Under the pieces are notes generated by a model that saw nothing but the letters and a program-made list of their open reading frames with translations, did not search any database and was not told where the DNA came from. From Gordionus sp. m RMFG-2023 (taxonomy: Eukaryota > Nematomorpha > Gordioida > Chordodea > Parachordodidae): a stretch of 64,000 nt of DNA. Positions within the stretch are counted from its first letter, which is position 1. The number at the start of each line of letters is the position of its first letter. This document shows, piece after piece, positions 44,201-64,000 of the stretch. The position numbers were made by a program, and so were the translations under genes. The DNA is taken from the NCBI RefSeq assembly GCF_954871325.1, contig NC_088779.1, forward strand, positions 29,839,752 through 29,903,751. The letters run 5' to 3'.

Positions 44201-46782
44201 TTTACAAACCTCGATCAGATGATGTTTTTTAATTCTTATTATAACTTTATGGAAATACATTTACATCATAAAATAAATGATAAGCTGATAATTAGTGACA
44301 TGTGTCAGTTAAAAATAGATTTTCAATCATCTTATAAATCATATAAATAATATTTTTACAATAAGAAATATTGTAATTTGAAATTAAAATCAGTCATTCC
44401 CTCCACCTCAAAGATTATTTTAAAACATGCTGCTTAGCTATTTATTTTATCCAATACATTTATTAATCCTTCTATCCTTCTTCCTTCACGTAAGTTGGAT
44501 TTAAAATCACTGCATTCTTGACTATATACTTGAGAATGACACAGAATTTATAATTTTATAGATCGGGATTTTTTTTGCTATAATTAGTATTTTTGATGAA
44601 ATAGAAAATATGAGTAGATAAATGATAAATTATATTTATTAAATCTGTCTGTCACCTTATTTCTAATTTTTAATTGGACCTAGAATTTAAAAAATTAAAT
44701 GTTTAGATTATTCTAATAAATTTCAAATTCATCTTTTCCATTGGAACATGGATAGTTAAACGAAATTCCATGAAATATCATGTTTTATCTATTGCACTAA
44801 TATAAAAATTCACCCTTTAAAGAAAGACCTATTTTATCACAAGCTAATACGGATATTCAAAACGAGCATAATAGATATTAACTTCAAACAATGATTGCTG
44901 AAATTTACTCTATTTACAGCATAAATAATAAAGAAAAAAGCATTTTATTATTTATTTTCAAATAGTATTAATCAAAATAAAAATATAATGGAAGTTAAGG
45001 TTTTATGATATAATTCAATTACAAATAAACAATGTATATATAAAGCACAATTTTTATGAAACGGATGTTGTAGAAAAAAATAGATAGTTCTAGAGGAGAT
45101 ATAAATTCAATATATTTTTGGAAAAATTAGATTATATCTAAATATTTAACATTCCTGGGTTTCGTAAAATAAAGAGCCTGGACATTTCATAAATTCTAAT
45201 CAGGGGTAATGAAGGGGATAAAATAAGAGGATCAACCGCAACTACAAGCTAACACTGAGTGGGTAAGGCTGATTTTAAGTCTTCTGACATGTAATCTTTT
45301 AGGGGGTAGCTTGATTTCGTTAATTCTAACGATCATAGCCTACAATTGTCTGATAATCTTTAGGATTTGTATTAGATGGGGGTTCAGATGTTAGTAACTG
45401 AGTATCGCGCCAATAATAATATCCTCCCTTAATCTAGTTCATTTGTATCTTGGACCGAAAAATAACTCAGTCTACCTAAATTTAAAACAAAATTTTAATA
45501 GAGTGACATACGAAATTTAAGGCCAAGGAAGGGAAGAAAAAGCGTTGCTTTATTTCAAACCTATCGTTTATATATATAAATAAGGAAGTGACTAATAAAG
45601 ATTCTAGATCAAATTTTCTTTTTTTTTATAGTAGAACCTTATATAGAGATAGCTAATATTATTGATAGTTATATCAGAATGTAAAATAGACATAACTAAC
45701 ACTATCATATTTACCAAAGTAGCACACGACGTTTTTAAATCTAACATTGATTGGGGCTTACAATCCTAATTGTTGTATGATACAACTTACATTATGTATT
45801 TAAAGTGGTGTTTTCAATTACATTTATGTTTAATATTACTTTTGGACAAATGTTTCACTTAAGGCCAAAAAAAGATATATTTAGATTGTAATAATATATT
45901 AAAGGTTGTTAATTGTATAACGTGATTATAAATATTTGATTTACGAGATATATAAAGAATGATTATTTTTGATATAGAGACAGATAAAATTTATTCATTT
46001 TATTTCATTCTTGATATATACGTTAAATAAAGACGATATTTTCTATTATATTTAAATTATTCAAATTGAACGTTTCTTCCTTGTTCAATAGTAATGATTA
46101 CTTGTAAAATTCGATATATATGTTAGTTTATACCTGTTATAAGAAATATAGCATGAGCCTTTAATTAATGTATACATTTTGGTATCTAAAAAAACATAAA
46201 TTTATGTTGTTTAAATAAATAGTGCCATCAAGTCACCAAGCCATTGAGGAATAACTCCACTATCTCTAATTGTTAAATTATAAAAAAATACTAATTAGTG
46301 ATAGGGGAGATCCACCCTTTGACTATCTCAAACTAAGTGTATAATTTACGGGGAAAAATCTAACTAATTCTCCGATCTTAAATATTATTAAAAACCTTTT
46401 TATAATTAATCCTTTTTTTTTAATTTTTAATTTCTAACAAAATGTAATTTAAAGAATTAAATAATCAAAATATAATTTTTAAGAAATAAAATTCTTTATT
46501 AAAATATCACAAGAAAAATTATATGATTATATATATAATAAGGTGCAAAGTCATATTTTAATTTTAACGAAAAATATATAAAAATTTTCTTTTTCATTAT
46601 TTTATCATAGATATACAAAAAATAATTAAAAAAAGATCAATCCCTACTAATTAAACTTTTTTTGAAAGTACATGTCATTACTTTCTAATATCATTTTCCA
46701 TATGATATAAATGTCAAATCAGGCAAGTCATCTTTTAGTTTTACTTTAACTATTTTTCAGGTAAATTCAAAAATTACAAAAT
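44201..46782. other. Intergenic region between divergent HIBADH and TYMS
   Basis: 2.6 kb of A/T-rich sequence between the two head-to-head genes; it must hold both promoters. I see no CpG-rich patch, clear TATA placement, coding frame or defined repeat. Confidence 0.5.
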
Positions 46783-52919
<6,137 letters not shown>

Positions 52920-53091
52920 AGGGCGCCATATATATTTTTTTTAAAAAAAACATTTTAAAAAAGATTGGTAATTCGACTCAGACAAAATAGACTAGTTTTA
53001 TTACACGTGTAAATATATATCTTTTTTAAAAAATATTTTTTTAATAAATAAATATGGTGAATAATATCATAAACGATACGATATATAAATG

Positions 53092-54876
53092 TCATCTCAA
53101 AAAATATTCGATTAATGTGGAAAATGCTCCAAAGCCTAATGCCCCTAGTAAACCAGCTTTATATCCTGCTCTCATCCCTAAGATTCCGCCAGTGATGCCA
53201 CCAGAGAGTGTTGCATTCTTCCAGTCAGTTTTCCCCCTATTTAAAAATTAAAATTATAGAACAAAATGTAGGGAATAATTTGATTGTCATAACATAAGGA
53301 TCTGATGTATGATGCAATAAAATTAATCAAAAAGCACTTAAATATAATCTTATTACTGCAGAATCCTTCCAATTTCAAATCTTGTTAAAGAAAAAATTAA
53401 ATATTTGACAAATTTTTATTGTGAGAATGTTAAAGTATCCTATGATGCATTGCTACCTGAATGCAAATTATGGTATAAAAGGTTTCCAAGAAATGATAAC
53501 GATGCTTCACATAATTTCAAACACATTTTAGACTATTTTTCTTCTAATGAAATAACATTTTTTTTTTAAGAATAAAAATTACCTAAGAAACAGTTATTTT
53601 AAATGGCATAATATTTAAAAATGGCTGACTAAATACTTTTTCTAGAAAAATATTGACTAAGTCTCAAGATTTAGCTAATAGATGCCCAAATCCTTGTGTC
53701 ATCTATGAAGAAAATCTTCAGGCTTGCATAATATTTTTTTGCATAAAATATTGAGTTAGTCATTAAAAAAATACATAAATTTTATAATTTAACAATACTG
53801 AGAAGTACTATTTATGAAAATAGATCAAGTACGTCATTGAAAAATTAACTTAATTCCAAAGGAGATTGATTTTACACTATAAATTTATAATATACTTCTT
53901 AATGATAATTTTTCCCATTTTAGTATTTTTTTTCATATTTTTATAGTAAGCTAAATTTTCAGCATTATTTTTAAAATTATAATTAAAATTTATATATCAA
54001 ATTTTATAAGTGTAAAAAATTTGTATTTTTTTCATAAAATTATTAATATAATTAATTTGAATATTAGAAATTATCAATATTTTATAGTCATTAATAAATT
54101 TAAGATATTCTTAAATAACTTCTATAAAAATTTTTATAAAAAATTTATCCTGTGTACAAATTAGTGTTGTTAAACAGCTCAATTTGAGCCAATTTTTAAA
54201 AGTGGCTTACTCAATATTTTATCTAGAATAATATTACGCAAGCTTGAAGATTTTGCTCACACATGGCACAAAGGTCTAGATATCAATTAGTGAAATCTAG
54301 AAGCTTAGGCAATATTTTTTGGCTAAAATCTTGAATTAGACATTTATGAAAATCAACTCAAACTAGTATATATCTGGGTTTCTCCATTTCTTAGCAAAAA
54401 TCTGGCTATATTTATATTAAACAACTATACCTGTAAGACTCAATAAGGCATTCAGTTGATGAAAACATGGCTCCCAATATTGCAAAATTTTTTGCATAGG
54501 ATTTACTCCTGCTATACATATCTTTCAAAACTTCTTTAGCAGTCACATTTATACTAGTGGTATTGTAATAATTTGAATTTAAATTTGGATCTACAGCAGA
54601 GGTGAAAAGGCCAAATACTCCACCTATCACACCACCCATAACAAAACTGATAACAGTTTTGGCTGGGCACCCAGTCATCATATTTTCAATTTTTATTTCT
54701 TCAGGCGTTTTTGGTCGCATAAAATTTAAAATTGTATGTGGTAAAATAATCATATTTTGAGATTTTTCATCATTAGAATTATTTTGAGCTTCTAGCTTGT
54801 ATTTGTATTTACCCTCACCGATTAGATTATACATCATTAGGTTAAATTTCTGAGTGTATTCGAAGGAATCATCCAT
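53092..54876 (-). CDS. TIMM22: TIM22, mitochondrial inner-membrane carrier translocase subunit
   Basis: Forms the channel of the TIM22 complex that inserts carrier proteins into the mitochondrial inner membrane. Exons: 54876-54431 and 53236-53092, joined GT-AG in frame, 591 nt and 196 residues, close to the human 194. Motifs: [48 protein letters not shown] with SYR at the splice; [20 protein letters not shown] with [16 protein letters not shown]; and the end IEYFLR. Gly-rich membrane segments and the paired Cys typical of TIM22 (in TGCP and SSTEC) are present. The 1194-nt intron holds two decayed F1 foldback copies. Its 3' end is 172 bp from the 3' end of TYMS, in convergent order. Confidence 0.95.
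53590..53805. repeat. Foldback hairpin element, family F1, decayed copy f
   Basis: In the TIMM22 intron. Contains ATGGCTGACTAAATACTTTT, GACTAAGTCTCAAGATTTAG, the central ATAGATGCCCAAATCCTTG and AAATCTTCAGGCTTGCATAA, then AAATATTGAGTTAGTC and a weak TTTAACAATACT end. Confidence 0.65.
54163..54370. repeat. Foldback hairpin element, family F1, copy c
   Basis: Opens AGTGTTGTTAAACAGCTCAA; interior GGCTTACTCAATATTTTATC, GCAAGCTTGAAGATTTTGCT and GGCTAAAATCTTGAATTAG. The right end is worn (AATCAACTCAAACTAG). Second F1 copy in the TIMM22 intron. Confidence 0.7.
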
Positions 54877-56256
54877 AATGAAAAATTAAAATCAATGCTG
54901 TTTTTATGATAAAGCGAATGTTAGAAATTAAATCAATAGTGATTGACATTTACATATGGTTTGTATAATTTATGATTTTTGACAACCTGAAATAAAATTT
55001 AAGAAAGTTTTTAGGAACAACTATTTAAAATACTGCATTCATTTTGAAATTTTTTAGGAGTCAAAATGATTTTAACTATAGACTGTCTTTGATGTGTATA
55101 TGATACTAAATTTGCTATTCATGCGTTATATATGCATATAAAAGGGTCCAAACATACGAGTCCGCTATAGCGCCATTTTAGTGATTGGCAATTGATTAAT
55201 TTGCACTTATAAAATTATAAATAAGATATTTCTCAACGCACAACCCATAAAATGACTATAACTAGCTTCTATGATGGATTCTTATTCAAGGAATCGCCAA
55301 TCTAGTTATGTGCATCATTGGATATATGTGCCTTAATTACAACAAATATCAACTCGAATCTGATAATAGGCTGCAACCAGGTATAAAAAACTTATAAATT
55401 TAAGCTAATCATCATTCTTCAATTTCCGATTTATTTAAAAAGTTTATTGATCAAAGTGATATTTAAAATTATATTTATAATATTCTTAATTTATATAATG
55501 GATAGTTTAACATTTATCTTTATTAAACTTCTTTGTTTCAATATCTCTTTGAAACGACAAAATAATTAAAAATGAATGAAATAAGTATTTTTTTTCAAAT
55601 ACGTAATTGACATGAGACTTTAAATAAGCAAATTAAAAAAATACGAACCGTAATAAAAATATTTTGGACGTGGAATATCAATATTTAAAAAAAAATCCTA
55701 GTCTAATAACTTCCTATTCCTTGAATATAGAAAAATTTTCAGAAAATCTGCAAAATTTCGTTTATTAAAACAATATATTAGATTTATACTAATTTGTTAC
55801 AGCTGCTATTAAAAAAACTCGTAAATATAAAACATTAATAGTATTTTCGTAATTAATCAAAAGAGAATTTTATGATTTTTATTTTATACTAGGACAAGGC
55901 TGTGAACCCTAAACCAGATCTCTTGGAACCCCAATATTTTACTGAACCAAAACCCCGATCCTATTTTAGATTTAGGGTTCCAATCATTTTTTTTTAAAGA
56001 TTATTTTAAAAATTATAAAGAAATTTGAACAGCATTAAATAAGATCCAAAATATTTGTAGAGTAAGAAAAACATTTTAAATATTTAAAATATAATTGTTT
56101 TTTTTTATTTTCTATGTGATTATTTTTCTAGACACCAAATCCTGAACCAACCAAAACTCGAACATGTATTGATATTCATTTTATATGTTATCAAACATTC
56201 TCAAAGAATATTGTATGAGTATAAAAATATTGAATAATATATAATAATTGAAGAGG
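54877..56256. other. Spacer upstream of TIMM22
   Basis: 55900-55985 carries GAACCCTAAACCAGATCTC and later GATTTAGGGTTCC, a small inverted repeat that may be a decayed transposon end. No coding frame. The TIMM22 promoter must lie next to 54.9 kb but is not recognisable. Confidence 0.4.
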
Positions 56257-56264
56257 GATGTATG

Positions 56265-56815
56265 CAGCGTCTACATGATAGAATTTTCACTGGATGCAAA
56301 CCCCCTTCAAAAACATTTGCCTACCCCCCTAAAATTTTTTTATCATTATGTCGACCTATTTATTTATTTATACTCTTTTCAAAGAATTTATAGAGGATAA
56401 CTTAAATTAATCTATCTCTACTACCAACTATCGATATTTTGTGAATATAAAGAATTTCTTTTTTAGATAATAAATTCAATTAAAACCTCCATTATTTACA
56501 ATGAATTAATTATTATGGCATTATGAACTTGCTGAAATATCTAAACCTTTAAATTACATTTAAAAGGATAGTTTATTTGGAAAACAATGTGTATGATTGT
56601 TTGCAATATATAGATTTGGTCGATGAATTGTATTATAATAATACTATAATAAAAGTATTAATTTTTACAGAAATAAATTTTGTCCTATTTCATCTCAAAA
56701 TTAGACAGATAACCCCCCCAAAAAATTTATGCTTCCCCCATTAAAGCAGCTTACCCCCTACCGCCTCAAAAAAGAATGCAAACTGTTCCTACCCCTCCCG
56801 CTCATGTAGACGCTG
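56265..56815. mobile_element. Non-autonomous hAT element, 551 bp, exact target duplication
   Basis: GATGTATG occurs just outside both ends (56257-56264 and 56816-56823). Perfect 14-bp inverted ends CAGCGTCTACATGA, followed by looser similarity (GATGCAAAC...CCCC against GTTTGCATTC...). C-rich runs lie near each end. No coding capacity; it needs a transposase from elsewhere. Confidence 0.92.
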
Positions 56816-57521
56816 GATGTATGATTGGTTCTTTCTTTCTATCCTTCTTTTTTTCTTTCTTTTTTGCTTTCTTTCTTTTTATTTTTTTTCTGAATTGATT
56901 AATCAACTTTATACATAATTTTATATAGTATATATATATAATAAATATTAGTATATTACAATAATACAATTCTATATAAATATAATTGTCCAAGATTGGT
57001 ATATTGTAAATAATATATAATTGCGATATAAAAAAAATTGCATTATTTTCTTGGCCGTTATTATATAAAAAAATATTGAGTAAGAGCATTGTTGAGTTTA
57101 AAGATATCGTGTCTTGTGTTCAGATATTTTCATCTTTCATTTTTATATCTTGGCTATTTTTCCTTTTCTCCACCCAGGTATCTCTGTTCGATTTTATCTT
57201 CTGTACTATTACTTTACGGTTTACAAATAGAAGAAAAATATAACTTTTATATAAATGCTACATCCAAAACATTTTTTTTCCTTAAGTTTTGTTCTATTTT
57301 TTTTTTTCGTGCAACTATCCGCTATTGTTTGTTATAGAGTGAGATCAAAAAATTAAATTAGAACTTAGAGAAAAATTTAAATATTTGAAGTATACAAAGG
57401 TGACGTTTAGAAAATCTTGGAATATAAAACATTCATTCATTTTTTATAAAAATAAGAGTTGAATGGTATATTGGTAATTAGTAAATATGTATTAATATAA
57501 TTATAAATCTAATATTTTTAT

Positions 57522-61256
<3,735 letters not shown>

Positions 61257-62231
61257 CTGAAGTATTTTTAAAACAAAAGAAATTCATCATTTGATAAATC
61301 AAAAATGTTTGGATATTTTTATAGGAACAACGGGTGTGACAGAAATAGGGTGCTCAGATCCTATATAAGGCAAATTGGAAAAAGGGGAGAACCATGTTAG
61401 GAAGGAGAAAAAAAAATTCCGCCAATACGGGTCTCACTCAAGATAAAATGAAGGGAAGGGTTGGGTTAAGAAAATTTGATCACGTGCCAATTAGACAAAT
61501 GGGGTTATGTCATGGAGATGGAGAGGTTGGGGTGGGAATAGAAGCATGGGTGAGTTGGTAAATAGAAAAAGAAAGGGATTCGGTGAAGGCTGAATATGGC
61601 GATGTTAAAGATAGAATCAGCGATCACACCAGAGATCCGGCCCGACCAGTAAGTTGATGCATGTAAAAAAAAATTACGACATTCCAGTCTAACGCTAGTA
61701 AAAATAATCAGCATAATTTACCAGTCGCGGTAGGTTTTTTTTTTATAGCGGGGCCGTGTAAGGATCGTTAAAAAAGGAAGAAGAGGGAAATAGTTCTTAT
61801 AGACCTGAATTATGTTCGATAAATTTTCCCCAAAAAATAAACTCCATTTTAAGTAGAAATTGGGTTAGGGTCAAACCCTCACTTCTAGGTTCCATTATTC
61901 ACTCTTCTTACAATAAAGAAAAAGAAAAAAAAACCTCCAGAAGTTTATATTTGTGAACTAAAAACTGCGGGCTTTATACTTTCACCTGACTAGAAATCGG
62001 AAGGGCAGAATTGGATATCCGGGAGCGGAACCCGATAAGAATCTAAAACTTTCTTCGGTCCGGACCGAACCGATATTCCCGGACTGGACCGGATCACGGT
62101 CCTAAGAAAAATATTATTGTAAGTCGTCTATCAGTAATAAATCCAGAAGGATCTCGCATGACAAAAAAAAATCAAAAATTATCTTATTTGTTTCAAATTA
62201 TAAAAATATCAATGACATAATAATATTAATA
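61257..62231. other. Region 5' of the last recognised phosphodiesterase exon
   Basis: Probably intron. 62050-62105 holds GGTCCGGACCGAACCG and GGACTGGACCGGATC, GC-rich repeat like the ends of the hAT at 39-41 kb. I looked for the rest of the GAF-B domain on the minus strand and found no supported exon. Confidence 0.45.
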
Positions 62232-62528
62232 CCTAGACTGATGGATGCATTCATTAAAAGTGTGCATCAACGAAAACAGCTGGGGACGCCATTTTGATTA
62301 CCCCTATCATTATTAAATAATTTTAAACGAGAGGCCAATTTATTCCCTATGTCCGATGCAAACTTTTGATTATCGAGATAATAAGGAAGCAAGTTATCGA
62401 TTTAATAGTTAAGTTTTTAAACACGAAAATAATTACTATGCAGGTTTACCAGAAATGGCGGGTCCAGCTGATTTGCATTTCAACGACGCCTATCAAATGC
62501 ATTATTAGGAACGCGTGGTCAGTCTAGG
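62232..62528 (+). mobile_element. TA-flanked MITE, copy 2
   Basis: Starts CCTAGACTGATGG and ends TGGTCAGTCTAGG, flanked by TA. Shares its interior with 17774-18197 (ATTCATTAAAAGTGTGCATC, ACGAGAGGCCAATTTATTC, CCAGCTGATTTGCATT), in the same orientation, but with a single copy of the unit that is triplicated there. Confidence 0.88.
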
Positions 62529-63690
62529 TATTATTGTACGTCATTTTTAATACGCCTAAAAAAGATTTCGCGTGGCAAAAAAAATCAAAAATTATCTTAT
62601 ATTTGTTTCAAATTATATGTGTATATAATAAAATAAAGTAAAATAAAATGGATATCATTTTTTTTTCTAACATATATTTATATATATACCTATAAAAAAC
62701 TTTTTTTGATTTAATATTTCAACACCGATGCTATTAGATATGGTTGAGTTTGATGATAAATTTATCTATTATTTTTTTAAAAAAAAATATATATATTTTA
62801 TGGTGATAAGAGCTCCTTCAATATCTCTCTCCACTTTATGTTATATTTCATGCTATCTTCTTTTATCTAATTTATATACTTCTTCATATTGGCTTCTAAC
62901 TTTATGGCCCTAGAATCTTTCTGAATAAAAATATGGCTTTGCTCTTTTATAGTTGACTAAAGGTAGGTGGTTAAACAACACTACCTCTTTTACGTTTACC
63001 CATCACTTCCAAACTCTCAACCTTATTTTCCTATATAGTTCATTTAGAACCTTCTCATTGTATGCCCATAACCACCTAAGTCTGTTTATACCATTATCTT
63101 AGTCTTAATGAGTACTTACCTTTAAACCTGGATTAAAATAATAATATATTTATGGGAGTGGGAATACTTTATTTCGCATTATAGGCAAATGGTAGCTCGA
63201 GCTTCTGGTGGTGACGACATTGAGTTCTAAAGAATTTCTACTTCCCTTTCTGTAAGCGGAACGGAAGAATATTTTGCTAATATTTTTATTTTAAATAAAA
63301 TACAATAAAAAAAATATATATATACTTTTAAATAAGGTTAAGGAAGAATAAAAAAATAGTGTTAAAGTCTTTAAATTGAAATATCTCTAATATATATATA
63401 TATATATACATACACCAATTTATTTAAATGATACGAAATTATTCTGAAGCGACATATTAGATATAGAGGGGAGAGAAGAAGGTGAGGGGGTGGGGGGGGG
63501 GACTAAACCCAGTAGGAAGGTCGATTCGAAAACAAATATATTCGAGCTAATCGATTATTCGTTTTCGGATCTTTTGAACGTATATTTCGATTAGTATAAT
63601 TACGAATAGTAAATTAAACAATTGCAAGAAAAAAAGGAAGAAAATGAAGGAGAGGAGAGAAGAGAAGAAAGTAAAGGAATGGAAAGCTCT
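62529..63690. other. Non-genic stretch
   Basis: 62935-62990 matches 2685-2755 (GTTAAACAACACTACCTC), the end of a shared repeat family. The rest is A/T-rich with TA dinucleotide runs near 63390 and a poly-G run near 63492. No coding frame was supported. Confidence 0.45.
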
Positions 63691-63699
63691 TCTCTTTCT

Positions 63700-64000
63700 C
63701 TTCTCTTCTCTCCTCTCCTCTCCTCTCCTCTCCTCTCTTCTCTCCTCTCCTCTCCTCTCCTCTCCTCTCCTCTCCTCTCCTCTCCTCTCCTCTCCTCTCC
63801 TCTCCTCTCCTCTCCTCTCCTCTCCTCTCCTCTCCTCTCCTCTCCTCTCCTCTCCTCTCCTCTCCTCTCCTCTCCTCTCCTCTCCTCTCCTCTCCTCTCC
63901 TCTCCTCTCCTCTCCTCTCCTCTCCTCTCCTCTCCTCTCCTCTCCTCTCCTCTCCTCTCCTCTCCTCTCCTCTTCTCTCTCCTCTCCTCTCCTCTCCTCT
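63700..64000 (+). repeat. (TCTCC)n pentanucleotide satellite, running off the window
   Basis: About 300 bp of nearly perfect CCTCT/TCTCC repeat up to the last base, preceded by a mixed GAGAA/TTCTC purine-pyrimidine tract (63640-63700). Confidence 0.97.

Noticed and set aside
53054-53251. Plus-strand frame rich in Pro/Ala
   Set aside because: Shadow of TIMM22 exon 2 on the opposite strand.
57089-57337. 82-codon plus-strand frame beyond the PDE gene
   Set aside because: Phe/Leu/Ser-rich low-complexity sequence; no family match and no PDE C-terminal motif on either strand.

Overview
The window is nuclear DNA of an animal with a very A+T-rich genome. Coding exons have moderate base composition; the rest is mostly A/T runs, microsatellites and transposon remains. 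The species cannot be named from the sequence. The animal assignment rests on spliceosomal genes for KIAA0930 (DUF2045), HIBADH, thymidylate synthase, TIM22 and a PDE5/6/11-type phosphodiesterase. A distinctive trait is two intron classes: many GT-AG introns of about 39-50 nt beside introns of 1-5 kb filled with mobile elements. Fast-evolving, A+T-rich lineages (flatworms, myxozoans, dicyemids or orthonectids, Hydra-like cnidarians) are worth testing.

Layout: 1-226 is the start of an unidentified, probably secreted protein (minus strand). 1.0-1.9 kb is a hAT relic. About 3.2-10.4 kb is bounded by ~500-bp inverted repeats and holds an unclassified DDE-like transposase pseudogene, a GAAA microsatellite and a fossil integrase scrap. 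12.0-12.7 kb is a 70-bp minisatellite, and 13.1-15.4 kb a second copy of the same transposase family. The KIAA0930 homologue (15,692-22,868, minus) can be read completely in nine exons; its 4.8-kb intron holds a TA-flanked MITE, a head-to-head duplicated LINE fragment and GC-rich hairpins. 22.9-36.5 kb has no host gene that I can identify; it contains a complete hAT element with exact 8-bp target duplications. HIBADH (36,557-44,200, minus, 336 aa) has a second hAT element in an intron. TYMS (46,783-52,919, plus, 295 aa) has in its 3.5-kb intron an antisense FLYWCH/MULE transposase and a large palindrome whose centre carries a copied piece of TYMS's own exon 4. TIMM22 (53,092-54,876, minus, 196 aa) converges on TYMS. 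The 3' half of a PDE5/6/11-type gene (57,522-61,256, minus) follows, and the window ends in a TCTCC satellite.

The host genes are housekeeping and show no shared pathway: mitochondrial valine catabolism (HIBADH), mitochondrial carrier import (TIM22), dTMP synthesis (TYMS) and cyclic-nucleotide hydrolysis (PDE). HIBADH and TYMS are head to head about 2.6 kb apart; TYMS and TIMM22 are tail to tail 172 bp apart. No tRNA, rRNA or CRISPR was seen. The most unusual structures are the TYMS-intron palindrome, the long-inverted-repeat element at 3.2-10.4 kb, and a repeated ~200-bp foldback hairpin family.
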